Shown here: in pieces, positions 24,677 through 32,224 of the stretch
How positions within the stretch are numbered: position 1 is the stretch's first letter
Layout of the letters: each line of letters begins with the position of its first letter
Assembly (NCBI RefSeq): GCF_000010305.1
Contig: NC_012489.1
Location: 2,425,646 to 2,489,645, forward strand
Origin: Gemmatimonas aurantiaca T-27
GTDB taxonomy: Bacteria; Gemmatimonadota; Gemmatimonadetes; Gemmatimonadales; Gemmatimonadaceae
DNA length: 64,000 nt
Direction: 5' to 3'
The notes under the pieces: model-generated
What the model saw: the letters and a program-made list of their open reading frames with translations, nothing else
Told to the model about the DNA's origin: nothing
Database searches by the model: none
Program-made: the position numbers and the translations under genes

Positions 24677-25647
24677 GTGCCCTCCCTCGGAGCGGGTCGT
24701 GTGCCAAGCTCTCTGGTACCCGCCGGAGCGTGCACAGGTTCGTAGGGCTCCATATGAATCAGCACACCGGCCGCCGAGGGAATGCGCGCGCGGATGGCGG
24801 TCTTCACGCACCCGGACAGGATATGCGCGTCGTGCAGCGACATCGTCGGGTCGGCCTGTACGTGAATGTCCACATAGTAGGCCATACCGGATTTCCGGAT
24901 CTTGAGTTTTTCGATGGCCAGCACACCGTCCGTGGACAGTGCTGCCTGCGCCACGTCTTCCTGCACCGTACGCGCGGGCGCACCATCCATCAGGTCATGG
25001 GCGGCGGTGCGAAACAGCAGGAGAGCGTTCACGGTGATCACCCCGGCCGCCACCAGCGCGGCCCAATCGTCGGCGGGCTCCCACCCCGGTCCACCGATCA
25101 AGGCCACGGAGATGCCGATGAAGGCGGCCGCCGACGTGATCGCATCCGCCCGGTGATGCCAGGCATCCGCGGCCACGGCCACACTGCCCGTGGCTTCACT
25201 CGCCTTCAAGACGCGCTTGGCGAGCAGTTCCTTGATCACGATCACCAGCACCAGCACGCCTAGCGTCCACGGCGCGGGTGCGTCATGTGGCGTGCGAATC
25301 TCGGCGATGGCTTCGATGGAGATGCCGGCCGCCGCCCCCAGCATCAATGCGCCCACCACCGCGCCCGCAATGGCCTCGGCGCGGCCATAACCAAACGGGT
25401 AGCGCTCGTCGGGATCACGACTCGCGATCCGCAGACCACCCCACACGACCAGCGACCCCACCATATCGATCGAACTTTCGATCGCGTCCGCCACCAGCGC
25501 GTAGGCATTGCCCAGCAATCCGGCCACCAGCTTCACCACGGCCAGCAGGGCATTCACCACCAGCCCGAGTTGCGCCAGCCGTTGGACGGATGCGTGGCCG
25601 CGTCCCGGTGCTCCCGGAACGCCATGGGCGGGCGTAGGCGTGCTCAT
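24673..25647 (-). CDS. Cation diffusion facilitator (CDF) transporter
   Basis: CDF proteins export divalent metals such as Zn, Co, Fe or Mn by proton antiport. The 324-residue product has six membrane segments with the usual two metal-site motifs: LVADAIESSIDMVGSLVVW (D and D in TM2) and AADAWHHRADAITSAAAF (H/D site in TM5). A cytoplasmic C-terminal dimerisation domain follows (VLAIEKLKIRKSGMAYYVDIHVQADPT). The metal is not predictable. The ATG at 25647 is chosen because a longer reading to 25692 adds 15 residues without signal or conserved sequence. It starts an operon with the PNPOx and PPK2 genes, diverging from the acyltransferase over 75 bp. Confidence 0.9.
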   Translation of the reverse strand: MSTPTPAHGVPGAPGRGHASVQRLAQLGLVVNALLAVVKLVAGLLGNAYALVADAIESSIDMVGSLVVWGGLRIASRDPDERYPFGYGRAEAIAGAVVGALMLGAAAGISIEAIAEIRTPHDAPAPWTLGVLVLVIVIKELLAKRVLKASEATGSVAVAADAWHHRADAITSAAAFIGISVALIGGPGWEPADDWAALVAAGVITVNALLLFRTAAHDLMDGAPARTVQEDVAQAALSTDGVLAIEKLKIRKSGMAYYVDIHVQADPTMSLHDAHILSGCVKTAIRARIPSAAGVLIHMEPYEPVHAPAGTRELGTRPAPREGT

Positions 25648-25722
25648 GACCGAAATATGATACGGGTATCGACGTGAGGGACTACAGGGCACACCGGCGA
25701 TGTCACGTTACATTCCCCGTCG

Positions 25723-26661
25723 ATGACTGAGTCCACTGCCCCGCGTGTCCCGACACTCTCCCACCGCCTCGAATACGCCCTCACACGTCTCGTCGTGGGC
25801 GCGCTTCGTTTGCTGCCCTGGCGCGCCGCGAGCTGGATCGGCGGACAGATCGCCCGCCTCGCCTATTGGCCACTGGGTATTCGGCGTGGCGTGACCACGA
25901 GACAAATTGCGGCGGCGTTCCCGGACCGGTCGCCCGCCGAGGTGGCGGATTTGGCCGTGCGCTCGTTCGACAGTCTTGGACGCACGTCGATCGAGACGGC
26001 GGTGCTGCCCGGCACCAGTCGTGAAGAGATCCTCGCGCGGTACGAGCGTGTGGAAGGGTGGGAATACGTCGAGCAGGCCGTCGCCGGTGGCAAGGGTCTC
26101 GTGATCACCACCGGTCACATCGGCAATTGGGAGCTCGGCGGCGCCTATGTCGGAGCCCGTGGACTGGCCTTCGATGCGGTCGTGCGTGGCATGGGCAATC
26201 CGCTCTTCGAAGCGTATGTGAATCGCACCCGCCGGGAGATCGGCATGGAGGTGATTCACGATCGTGATGCCGTACGACGCACGCCGCGGTCGTTGAAGGA
26301 GAATCGCGCGGTGGTGTTCGTGGCCGATCATGATGCGCTGGGTCTGGCCAGTACCTTTGTGCCGTTCTTCGGGCGCCCCGCCAAAACCCCACGCGGGCCG
26401 GCGGTGTTTGCCCTGCGCTTCGACGCGCCGGTGGTATTCATCGCGTCGGTGCGCCAACCAAGCGGACGCTACGCGCTACTGATCGAACCGGTGGAAGTCA
26501 CACGCACCGGAGACCGCGAGGCCGATGTCGACGCCATCGTGCTGCGGTTCACGCAGATGCTCGAGGCGCGGGTGCGTGAGTACCCGGACCAGTATTTCTG
26601 GCAGCACCGGCGTTGGCGCCGACAGCCGCCCGATACACCGGCCCACTTGCGCGAACCCTGA
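25723..26661 (+). CDS. LpxL/HtrB-family lipid A acyltransferase
   Basis: This enzyme adds a secondary acyl chain to lipid A at the inner-membrane cytoplasmic face. The 312-residue product has an N-terminal membrane segment and the catalytic H-x4-E motif as HIGNWE (about 128-133), then VVRGMGNPLFEAYVNRTR and FVADHDALGLASTFVPFFGR (its donor-binding loop). LpxL, LpxM and LpxP cannot be told apart by eye. It overlaps the mtgA start by 1 nt (TGATG), linking LPS and peptidoglycan synthesis in one transcript. Its presence supports a Gram-negative type envelope. Confidence 0.88.
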   Translation: MTESTAPRVPTLSHRLEYALTRLVVGALRLLPWRAASWIGGQIARLAYWPLGIRRGVTTRQIAAAFPDRSPAEVADLAVRSFDSLGRTSIETAVLPGTSREEILARYERVEGWEYVEQAVAGGKGLVITTGHIGNWELGGAYVGARGLAFDAVVRGMGNPLFEAYVNRTRREIGMEVIHDRDAVRRTPRSLKENRAVVFVADHDALGLASTFVPFFGRPAKTPRGPAVFALRFDAPVVFIASVRQPSGRYALLIEPVEVTRTGDREADVDAIVLRFTQMLEARVREYPDQYFWQHRRWRRQPPDTPAHLREP

Positions 26662-27416
26662 TGGGCCGCGCGAAAGGGTGGTTCCGCGCCCGCCGCTGGT
26701 GGCAGCAGATCGCACTGGTGATGCTTTGCATCGTCCTTGCACCAATCCCCTGCATCCTGCTGCTGGGTGTGGTCAACCCGCCCATCACCATGGTGATGCT
26801 GGGACGCGTGACCGATCGATTGCTGAGCGGTGAACGCCCCGTGTGGCCGGCCCACGATCCGGTCTCGCGCGCGGAATTCTCGCCCTATCTGCGCCGCGCC
26901 GTGCTGGCGTCGGAAGACGATCGGTTCTATCTGCATCGCGGCATCGACTTCGTGGAGCTCGAGAAGGCGCTCGAACGCCGCCGTCAGGGAGGTCGCCTGC
27001 GTGGGGCGTCGACACTCACGCAGCAAGTGGTGAAGAACGTGTTCCTCTGGAACGGACGGTCATTCATCCGCAAAGGCTTCGAAGCCTATCTTGCGCTGTG
27101 CATGGATTTCCTGCTCAGCAAAGAACGCATTCTCGATCTCTATCTCAACCTGGCCGAGTGGGGCCCGAACGCGTTTGGCGCCGAAGCGGGTGCGCGCTAT
27201 CAGTTCGGCAAGAGCGCGCGCAATCTGACGCGTGAAGAGGCGGCGCGTATGGCCGCCATCCTGCCGGCACCACGTCGTTGGCCAGCCAAGGGGCGTGTCG
27301 CCAGCCAGCGTGTCGGCACCATTCTCGCCCGCATGCAGTACCCGGCACCCAAGGTGGCCCCGGAGGTTACGTCCCGATCACCAGCCCCCCGTCGACGCCC
27401 AGCACCGCCCCGTTGA
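26661..27416 (+). CDS. mtgA: Monofunctional peptidoglycan glycosyltransferase
   Basis: MtgA polymerises lipid II into glycan strands (GT51) without a transpeptidase domain. The 251-residue product has one N-terminal membrane anchor (about 20-42) and the GT51 motifs: ASEDDRFYLHRGID (catalytic Glu), RGASTLTQQVVKNVFLW, and KERILDLYLNLAEWG. The ATG at 26661 overlaps the acyltransferase stop. Its last 50 nt overlap the 3' end of the convergent SDR gene, which is unusual; the extra C-terminal Pro/Arg-rich tail comes from that overlap. The glycosyltransferase core is intact. Confidence 0.92.
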   Translation: MGRAKGWFRARRWWQQIALVMLCIVLAPIPCILLLGVVNPPITMVMLGRVTDRLLSGERPVWPAHDPVSRAEFSPYLRRAVLASEDDRFYLHRGIDFVELEKALERRRQGGRLRGASTLTQQVVKNVFLWNGRSFIRKGFEAYLALCMDFLLSKERILDLYLNLAEWGPNAFGAEAGARYQFGKSARNLTREEAARMAAILPAPRRWPAKGRVASQRVGTILARMQYPAPKVAPEVTSRSPAPRRRPAPPR

Positions 27417-28146
27417 TGAAGCCGGCCTGCTCGGAGACGAGAAAGCAGTAGGCATTGGCCACATCGTCCGGAGTGCCCAGGCGCGAGAGCGGCGTGGCGT
27501 CTTTCATGGTCTGCAGCACAGTGGGAGGGATGGCCTCGGTCATGGCCGTAGCGATGAACCCCGGTGCAATGGCGTTCACGGTGATACCGCGTCGCCCCAG
27601 TTCCCGGGCCCAGACCTTGGTCATGCCGATGACACCGGCCTTCGCCGCCACATAGTTGGTCTGCCCGAAGTTCCCGTTGGCCGCCACGACCGACGTGGCA
27701 TTCACGATGCGCCCCCAGCGCCGGGTCAGCATGTGGGGCACCACCGCCTGGGTGCACGTGTACACTCCCTTCAGGTTCACGGACATCACGGCGTCGAAAT
27801 CGGCCTCGCTCATGCCTCCCGTGACCACGCCGTCGCGTACTTTCACTAGCTGCGCATCGCGGACAATTCCTGCATTGTTGATGAGGATATCCAGCCGACC
27901 GAATCGGGTCATTGTCTCGGCCACGGCGTGTTGTACACCGGCAGTGTCAGTGACGTCCACTTCGACGAAGATCACGTCCAGCCCCGCGTCCACGAGCGAC
28001 TGTACGGCTGCTGTCCCCACTGCGGCGACGCGATCCCAGATCGCCACCCGTGCTCCACTGGTTGCCAAACGACGGGCCGTCGCCAGGCCGATCCCATTTG
28101 CGCCGCCGGTCACGACGGCGCTTCGCTGAGTCAGGTCGATTTGCAT
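27367..28146 (-). CDS. SDR-family oxidoreductase (FabG/PhaB-like)
   Basis: The 259-residue short-chain dehydrogenase has TGGANGIG (13-20) for NAD(P) binding, NNAG (90-93), and the catalytic Ser152-Tyr165-Lys169. PGFIATAMTEAIP and DGGLVIGT at the end fit 3-oxoacyl-ACP or acetoacetyl-CoA reductases. Without a phaC/phaA or fab cluster nearby, neither role is certain. The start codon overlaps the ATG of the divergent DUF4403 gene (CATG). Minus-strand bases before it read TTGCTC-N17-AGGTTG-N7-ATG, so a leaderless or very short-leader mRNA is possible. The 3' end overlaps mtgA. Confidence 0.88.
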   Translation of the reverse strand: MQIDLTQRSAVVTGGANGIGLATARRLATSGARVAIWDRVAAVGTAAVQSLVDAGLDVIFVEVDVTDTAGVQHAVAETMTRFGRLDILINNAGIVRDAQLVKVRDGVVTGGMSEADFDAVMSVNLKGVYTCTQAVVPHMLTRRWGRIVNATSVVAANGNFGQTNYVAAKAGVIGMTKVWARELGRRGITVNAIAPGFIATAMTEAIPPTVLQTMKDATPLSRLGTPDDVANAYCFLVSEQAGFINGAVLGVDGGLVIGT

Positions 28147-29680
28147 GAGCCGTCAACCTACGGTAGTCCCCGCAGTGAGCAAGCGCACTGCGCGAATGCT
28201 GGGCATGACGTTGTGGCTCCTCGCACTCCCGGCGCTCTACGGCTGCGGGTCGGACGCGCTCACCCCTGACCAGCCCAAGTCCCGCCCAGGCACCCGCATC
28301 ATTCCCACGCTGCCCACGCTCGATGCTTCGGTCGTGGACGCGCCAGTACGCTACGCGCTCGAGCCATTGATCACCGAACTGGAAAAGGCGGTACCGCGCA
28401 CCTTTGGTGATCGTGACAAGCGCATTCCGGCCGGCAGTGATCGCAAGCTGATCGCCTTCGAAGCCACGCGTACCCCGTTCACGGTGGGGGTGGAGAATGG
28501 CAAGGTGGTACTCGAGGCGGTCGTGTCGTATCAGGCCCGTGCCTGGTACCGCCCCTTCATCGGGCCCACCCTGAGCGCGGGGTGTGGAGAGCCCAAAGAC
28601 ACCAACAAGGACGGAAAGGCCGGCACCAATGAAGGGCGCCCGCGGGTGAAGGTGGTGCTGCACAGCGACGTGTCGCTCACACCGGAATGGAAGCTGGCCG
28701 CGCGCACACGGGTGGTGTCCGTCAAACCGCTCACCACGACCGAACGGGACATCTGCCGCGTGACCTTTGCAGGCATCGATGTCACCGATCACGTGGTCAA
28801 GGCGGTGATGCCGCAAATCAATTCGCGCATGCCGCGTGTCGACCGCAAAATGGCCACCATCGATGTGCGCACCCGGGTGACCAAGTGGTTCACCGCCATG
28901 CAGCGCAACATTCGGGTTACCGATAGCCTGTGGCTGCAACTCAAGCCGGAACTGATTCGCTTGGGCAAGCTCTCCATCGAGGACAGCATGCTCGTGGCCG
29001 ATGTGCGTCTGTGGGCACACCCTCGCATGATCACTGGCCCGGAACCGCAGCAGATGATCGTGCCACTGCCGCGGCTCACACCGGCCCTCAGTCAGATCGG
29101 GGACAGTGCCCGCCTCTTTATCGAGGGGTTGCTCGACTACGCAGACGCCTCGGCCCTGATGCAGAAGCAGCTTGGCTCCAAGCGTTTCTATCGTTTCGGT
29201 CGTGTGGTGGCGATCGATTCCGTGCGCCTGTATCCGCTCGACGATGGACGGGTGGTGCTGGCCGTCCAGGTGGGCGGCGGCGTACGGGGCACGGCCTACC
29301 TCGTGGGCACTCCGACCATCGATCACACCCGTCGCGCGCTCGTGGTGGCCGATCTCGATTTCGACGTGGCCACGAGTGATGCCCTGGTGGCCGGCCTGGC
29401 CTGGCTCAAGAAGGGTGATCTGCTGGAACGCCTGCGCGCGAGCGCCGAGTTCCCGCTCGACGATGCGCTGGAGCTCACACGGAACCGAGTGGAAGGCGCA
29501 TTGAACCGTGACCTCACTGAAGGGGTACGTCTATCGGGCACGGTAACCACGGGTCGTCTCATCGATGTGCTCGTGCATCCGCGATGGCTGGTCATCCGTG
29601 CTGAAGCGGCTGGAAAACTCGCGCTCGACATCGACCGCCCGATCCGTCGCGGGGTTGGTGCTGGGCCGTCACGACGCTAG
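28145..29680 (+). CDS. DUF4403 lipoprotein
   Basis: The function is unknown. The 511-residue product has a lipoprotein signal ending in LALPALYGCGSD (Cys ~34) and a long beta-rich region with DUF4403 features (VRYALEPLITELEKAVPRTF, then FTVGVENGKVVLEAVVSY). DUF4403 proteins resemble BPI/LBP-like lipid-binding folds. The ATG used overlaps the SDR start; GTG 28175 or ATG 28196 would give a more normal signal length and separate the two genes. It is followed 30 nt later by another exported protein on the same strand. Confidence 0.75.
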   Translation: MSRQPTVVPAVSKRTARMLGMTLWLLALPALYGCGSDALTPDQPKSRPGTRIIPTLPTLDASVVDAPVRYALEPLITELEKAVPRTFGDRDKRIPAGSDRKLIAFEATRTPFTVGVENGKVVLEAVVSYQARAWYRPFIGPTLSAGCGEPKDTNKDGKAGTNEGRPRVKVVLHSDVSLTPEWKLAARTRVVSVKPLTTTERDICRVTFAGIDVTDHVVKAVMPQINSRMPRVDRKMATIDVRTRVTKWFTAMQRNIRVTDSLWLQLKPELIRLGKLSIEDSMLVADVRLWAHPRMITGPEPQQMIVPLPRLTPALSQIGDSARLFIEGLLDYADASALMQKQLGSKRFYRFGRVVAIDSVRLYPLDDGRVVLAVQVGGGVRGTAYLVGTPTIDHTRRALVVADLDFDVATSDALVAGLAWLKKGDLLERLRASAEFPLDDALELTRNRVEGALNRDLTEGVRLSGTVTTGRLIDVLVHPRWLVIRAEAAGKLALDIDRPIRRGVGAGPSRR

Positions 29681-29710
29681 TCTGTAGCGTTCTTCCTTCA
29701 GCATATCCCG

Positions 29711-30787
29711 ATGCACGATATTACTCAGGCCGCGCGCCGCGTACTCACGACGGCGCTCGGCATGACGCTCGGCGCGACCCTGTTGGCGCCCAATACGTCC
29801 GCCGCACAGAGCGCTCCGCCCACGCCCCCGAAACCGGCGTCCGCCAAACCCGCTGCCCCGAAGCCCGCGACGGCCAGTCAGGACACGACCAAACGTCGTC
29901 CGTCCGGTGCCCTCGGATCACAGGCCGGCGATCGACATCTCGCATTCCGTGGCACCGGTAGCGATCTGGATTCGCTCTGGCCGCCGAAGATGCCCACGTA
30001 TGCGGCCAACGCGCTGCTGCCCAACAAGCGCATCATTGCCTTCTACGGCAATCCGCTCAGCACCCGCATGGGTATCCTCGGCGAGTTCGAACCGCAGGAG
30101 ATGCTGCGCAAGCTCGACGAAGAAGTGGCCGAGTGGAACAAGCTCGATCCCAAAACGCCGGTGCAGCCGGCATTGCATCTCATCGCTGAAGTCGCCAACC
30201 CACATCCCGGTCCCAGCGGCAAGTATCGCACGCGCATGGACAGCGCGATGATCGAGAAGGTGTACGGCTGGGCGAAGAGCCGGAATGCCGTGCTGTTTCT
30301 CGATATCCAAATCGGCACCAGCACCCTGCAGGAAGAGCTGCCGTGGATCGAGAAGTTCCTGATGCGTCCTGATGTGCACCTCGGCATCGATCCCGAATTT
30401 GCCATGAAGCGCACCGGTGGCATTCCCGGCAAGCGCGTGGGGAGCTACGACGCGGAGGACATCAACGTGGCCATCCGCTTCCTCGGCAACCTCGTGGAGA
30501 AACACAACCTGCCGCCCAAGGTGCTTGTGGTACATCGCTTTACACAGCGTGGCCTCACAAACTACAAGAACATCAAACTCGATCCGCGCGTGCAGGTGGT
30601 CATCCAGATGGATGGCTTCGGAGCTCCGTGGCTCAAGCGCGATTCGTACTACTCCTACGTGAAGAAGGAGCCCGTGCAGTTCGCCGGCTGGAAGCAGTTC
30701 ACCAAGCCCAAGAACGACAATCCGCGTACGTCGCGTGAAGCGATCTTGCGGTTGTGGCCGGTGCCGCTGTACATCCAGCTTCAGTAG
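29711..30787 (+). CDS. Exported hypothetical protein
   Basis: I do not recognise this 358-residue protein. It has a signal peptide (cleavage near TSAAQS, about residue 33), a low-complexity Pro/Ala/Lys linker (about 35-65) and a soluble domain of about 290 residues. The domain opens with KRIIAFYGNPLSTRMGILGE and contains HLIAEVANPHPGP, VLFLDIQIG, and IDPEFAMK. The alternating strand/helix pattern and several buried acidic residues after strands suggest a TIM barrel, possibly a hydrolase (inference). It precedes a TIM-barrel isomerase by 44 nt on the same strand. Confidence 0.75.
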   Translation: MHDITQAARRVLTTALGMTLGATLLAPNTSAAQSAPPTPPKPASAKPAAPKPATASQDTTKRRPSGALGSQAGDRHLAFRGTGSDLDSLWPPKMPTYAANALLPNKRIIAFYGNPLSTRMGILGEFEPQEMLRKLDEEVAEWNKLDPKTPVQPALHLIAEVANPHPGPSGKYRTRMDSAMIEKVYGWAKSRNAVLFLDIQIGTSTLQEELPWIEKFLMRPDVHLGIDPEFAMKRTGGIPGKRVGSYDAEDINVAIRFLGNLVEKHNLPPKVLVVHRFTQRGLTNYKNIKLDPRVQVVIQMDGFGAPWLKRDSYYSYVKKEPVQFAGWKQFTKPKNDNPRTSREAILRLWPVPLYIQLQ

Positions 30788-30831
30788 TCACCCACCCTGC
30801 CCCGCGCCGTTTCCCCACCGAGGCCCGTGCG

Positions 30832-31734
30832 ATGGAACAGTCTCCTCCGGCATCCCGCTCGCGTCGCGATGCGCTCTCCGCACTGGGCCTTTCGGCAGTG
30901 GCCACCGCCATCGGCACGACACCGCTATCGGCCGCCGGCATCGCAGCAGGCACCAACCATTCCGCGCCATCACTCCCCGCCGGGCGACTGCATCAATCAG
31001 TCGCCCGGTGGTGTTTCTCCAAGACCCCCATCGCGGAATTGTGCGGGACCGCGAAGTCGCTCGGGTTGGTCGGTGTGGACTTGCTTGGGCCGGACGAATG
31101 GAGCGTGCCTGCGCAGCACGGCCTCCTCTGCACCATGGGCAACAGCTTCGGCGCCATCCCCGTGGGGTTCAATCGCGTCGACCACCACGACAAGCTGGTG
31201 GCCGATGGCGAGAACTACATCCCACGCGCCGCAGCAGCCGGTGTGAAGAAGATCGTGGTATTCAGTGGCAATCGCGCCGGGCTGAGCGACGCGGAGGGTA
31301 TTGCCAACTGTATCACCGGATTGCGCCGCCTCATGCCCACTGCGGAACGCCATGGCGTGGTGCTGTGCATGGAAATGCTCAACAGCAAAGTGGATCACAA
31401 GGACTATCACGCGGACCACACGGCATGGGCCGTGGAGGTCGCCAAGGGCCTGAACAGTCCATCGTTCCGGTTGTTGTATGACATCTACCACATGCAGGTG
31501 ATGGAGGGCGACGTGATGGCCACCATCAAGGCCAACCTGCCGTGGATCGCCCACTTTCACACCGCCGGCGTGCCCGGGCGCAACGAGATCGACAACGCCC
31601 AGGAGCTCAACTATCGCGGCATCGCCAGCTACATCGCCGGCAGTGGCTATCAAGGCGTGTTCGCCCACGAGTTCATCCCGCGCCGCGACGGCATGACGTC
31701 CCTGCGCGAAGCTGTCGAGCTCTGCACCGTCTGA
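30832..31734 (+). CDS. Tat-exported hydroxypyruvate isomerase-like TIM-barrel protein
   Basis: The 300-residue product matches the hydroxypyruvate isomerase/xylose-isomerase-like TIM barrel family (CMEMLNSKVDHKDYHADH, LLYDIYHMQVMEGD, HFHTAGVPGRNEID). A Glu-x-x-N..., Asp and His set in those motifs would bind the metal and sugar. The start ATG at 30832 leads into SRSRRDALSALGLSAVATA, a twin-arginine signal, so the enzyme is exported folded. Several exported members exist in soil bacteria; their sugar substrate is unknown. It is separated from the BlaI regulator by a strong promoter at 31785-31813. Confidence 0.85.
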   Translation: MEQSPPASRSRRDALSALGLSAVATAIGTTPLSAAGIAAGTNHSAPSLPAGRLHQSVARWCFSKTPIAELCGTAKSLGLVGVDLLGPDEWSVPAQHGLLCTMGNSFGAIPVGFNRVDHHDKLVADGENYIPRAAAAGVKKIVVFSGNRAGLSDAEGIANCITGLRRLMPTAERHGVVLCMEMLNSKVDHKDYHADHTAWAVEVAKGLNSPSFRLLYDIYHMQVMEGDVMATIKANLPWIAHFHTAGVPGRNEIDNAQELNYRGIASYIAGSGYQGVFAHEFIPRRDGMTSLREAVELCTV

Positions 31735-31784
31735 CCAGCCGCCCCGATCGTGCCTTCGCATATCGCCAACTACTGAAAAAGCCG

Positions 31785-31828
31785 TTGACAAACGGAAGCT
31801 GCGGCCAGATACTACGGACAATTCAGTA
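31785..31828 (+). promoter_or_regulatory. Promoter and candidate operator of the blaI-M56 operon
   Basis: TTGACA (31785-31790), a 17-nt spacer and GATACT (31808-31813) form a near-consensus housekeeping promoter. A dyad TACT...AGTA (31810-31813 and 31825-31828) overlaps the -10 and the start site; BlaI/MecI boxes are built from TACTACA-like half sites. This would allow autorepression (inference). The start of BlaI is about 30 nt after the predicted transcription start. Confidence 0.7.
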
Positions 31829-31849
31829 CATGACGCTTTCTCCCCGCCG

Positions 31850-32224
31850 ATGACTGACTACCACTTCCCCCCCAGAGAGCTCGCCGTCATGGCCGTGCTG
31901 TGGCGACTCGGTTCCGCCACGGTCGCCGATGTACGCTCCGGCCTCGACGAAGACCTGGCCTACACCTCGGTGCTCTCGGCCCTGCAGACGCTCGAGGACA
32001 AGGGCTACGTACGCCACGAACCTGAAGGGCGCGCCTATCGCTACTTCCCCACCGTCGCCGCCGAACGTGCCGGTGACAGCGCCATCAGCCGCATTCGCGA
32101 CGCCATCTTTCAGGGGTCGTCCGAGCGGATGTTTGCGCAACTGGTCAGCGACCGCAAACTGAGTCGCGCGGAACTCGAGCGCATGCACGCGATGCTCGCC
32201 GAACGGCTGGGAGACGAATCATGA
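31850..32224 (+). CDS. BlaI/MecI-family transcriptional repressor
   Basis: The 124-residue repressor has the BlaI winged helix (about 1-75; ELAVMAVLWRLGSATVADVRSGL, then AYTSVLSALQTLEDKGYVRHE) and a C-terminal dimer helix (about 80-124). In BlaI/MecI the partner sensor M56 protease triggers its cleavage. The M56 gene follows and its ATG overlaps this stop by 4 nt. No beta-lactamase gene is in the window, so the regulon is unknown. The pair probably controls itself through the dyad at 31810-31828. Confidence 0.9.
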   Translation: MTDYHFPPRELAVMAVLWRLGSATVADVRSGLDEDLAYTSVLSALQTLEDKGYVRHEPEGRAYRYFPTVAAERAGDSAISRIRDAIFQGSSERMFAQLVSDRKLSRAELERMHAMLAERLGDES

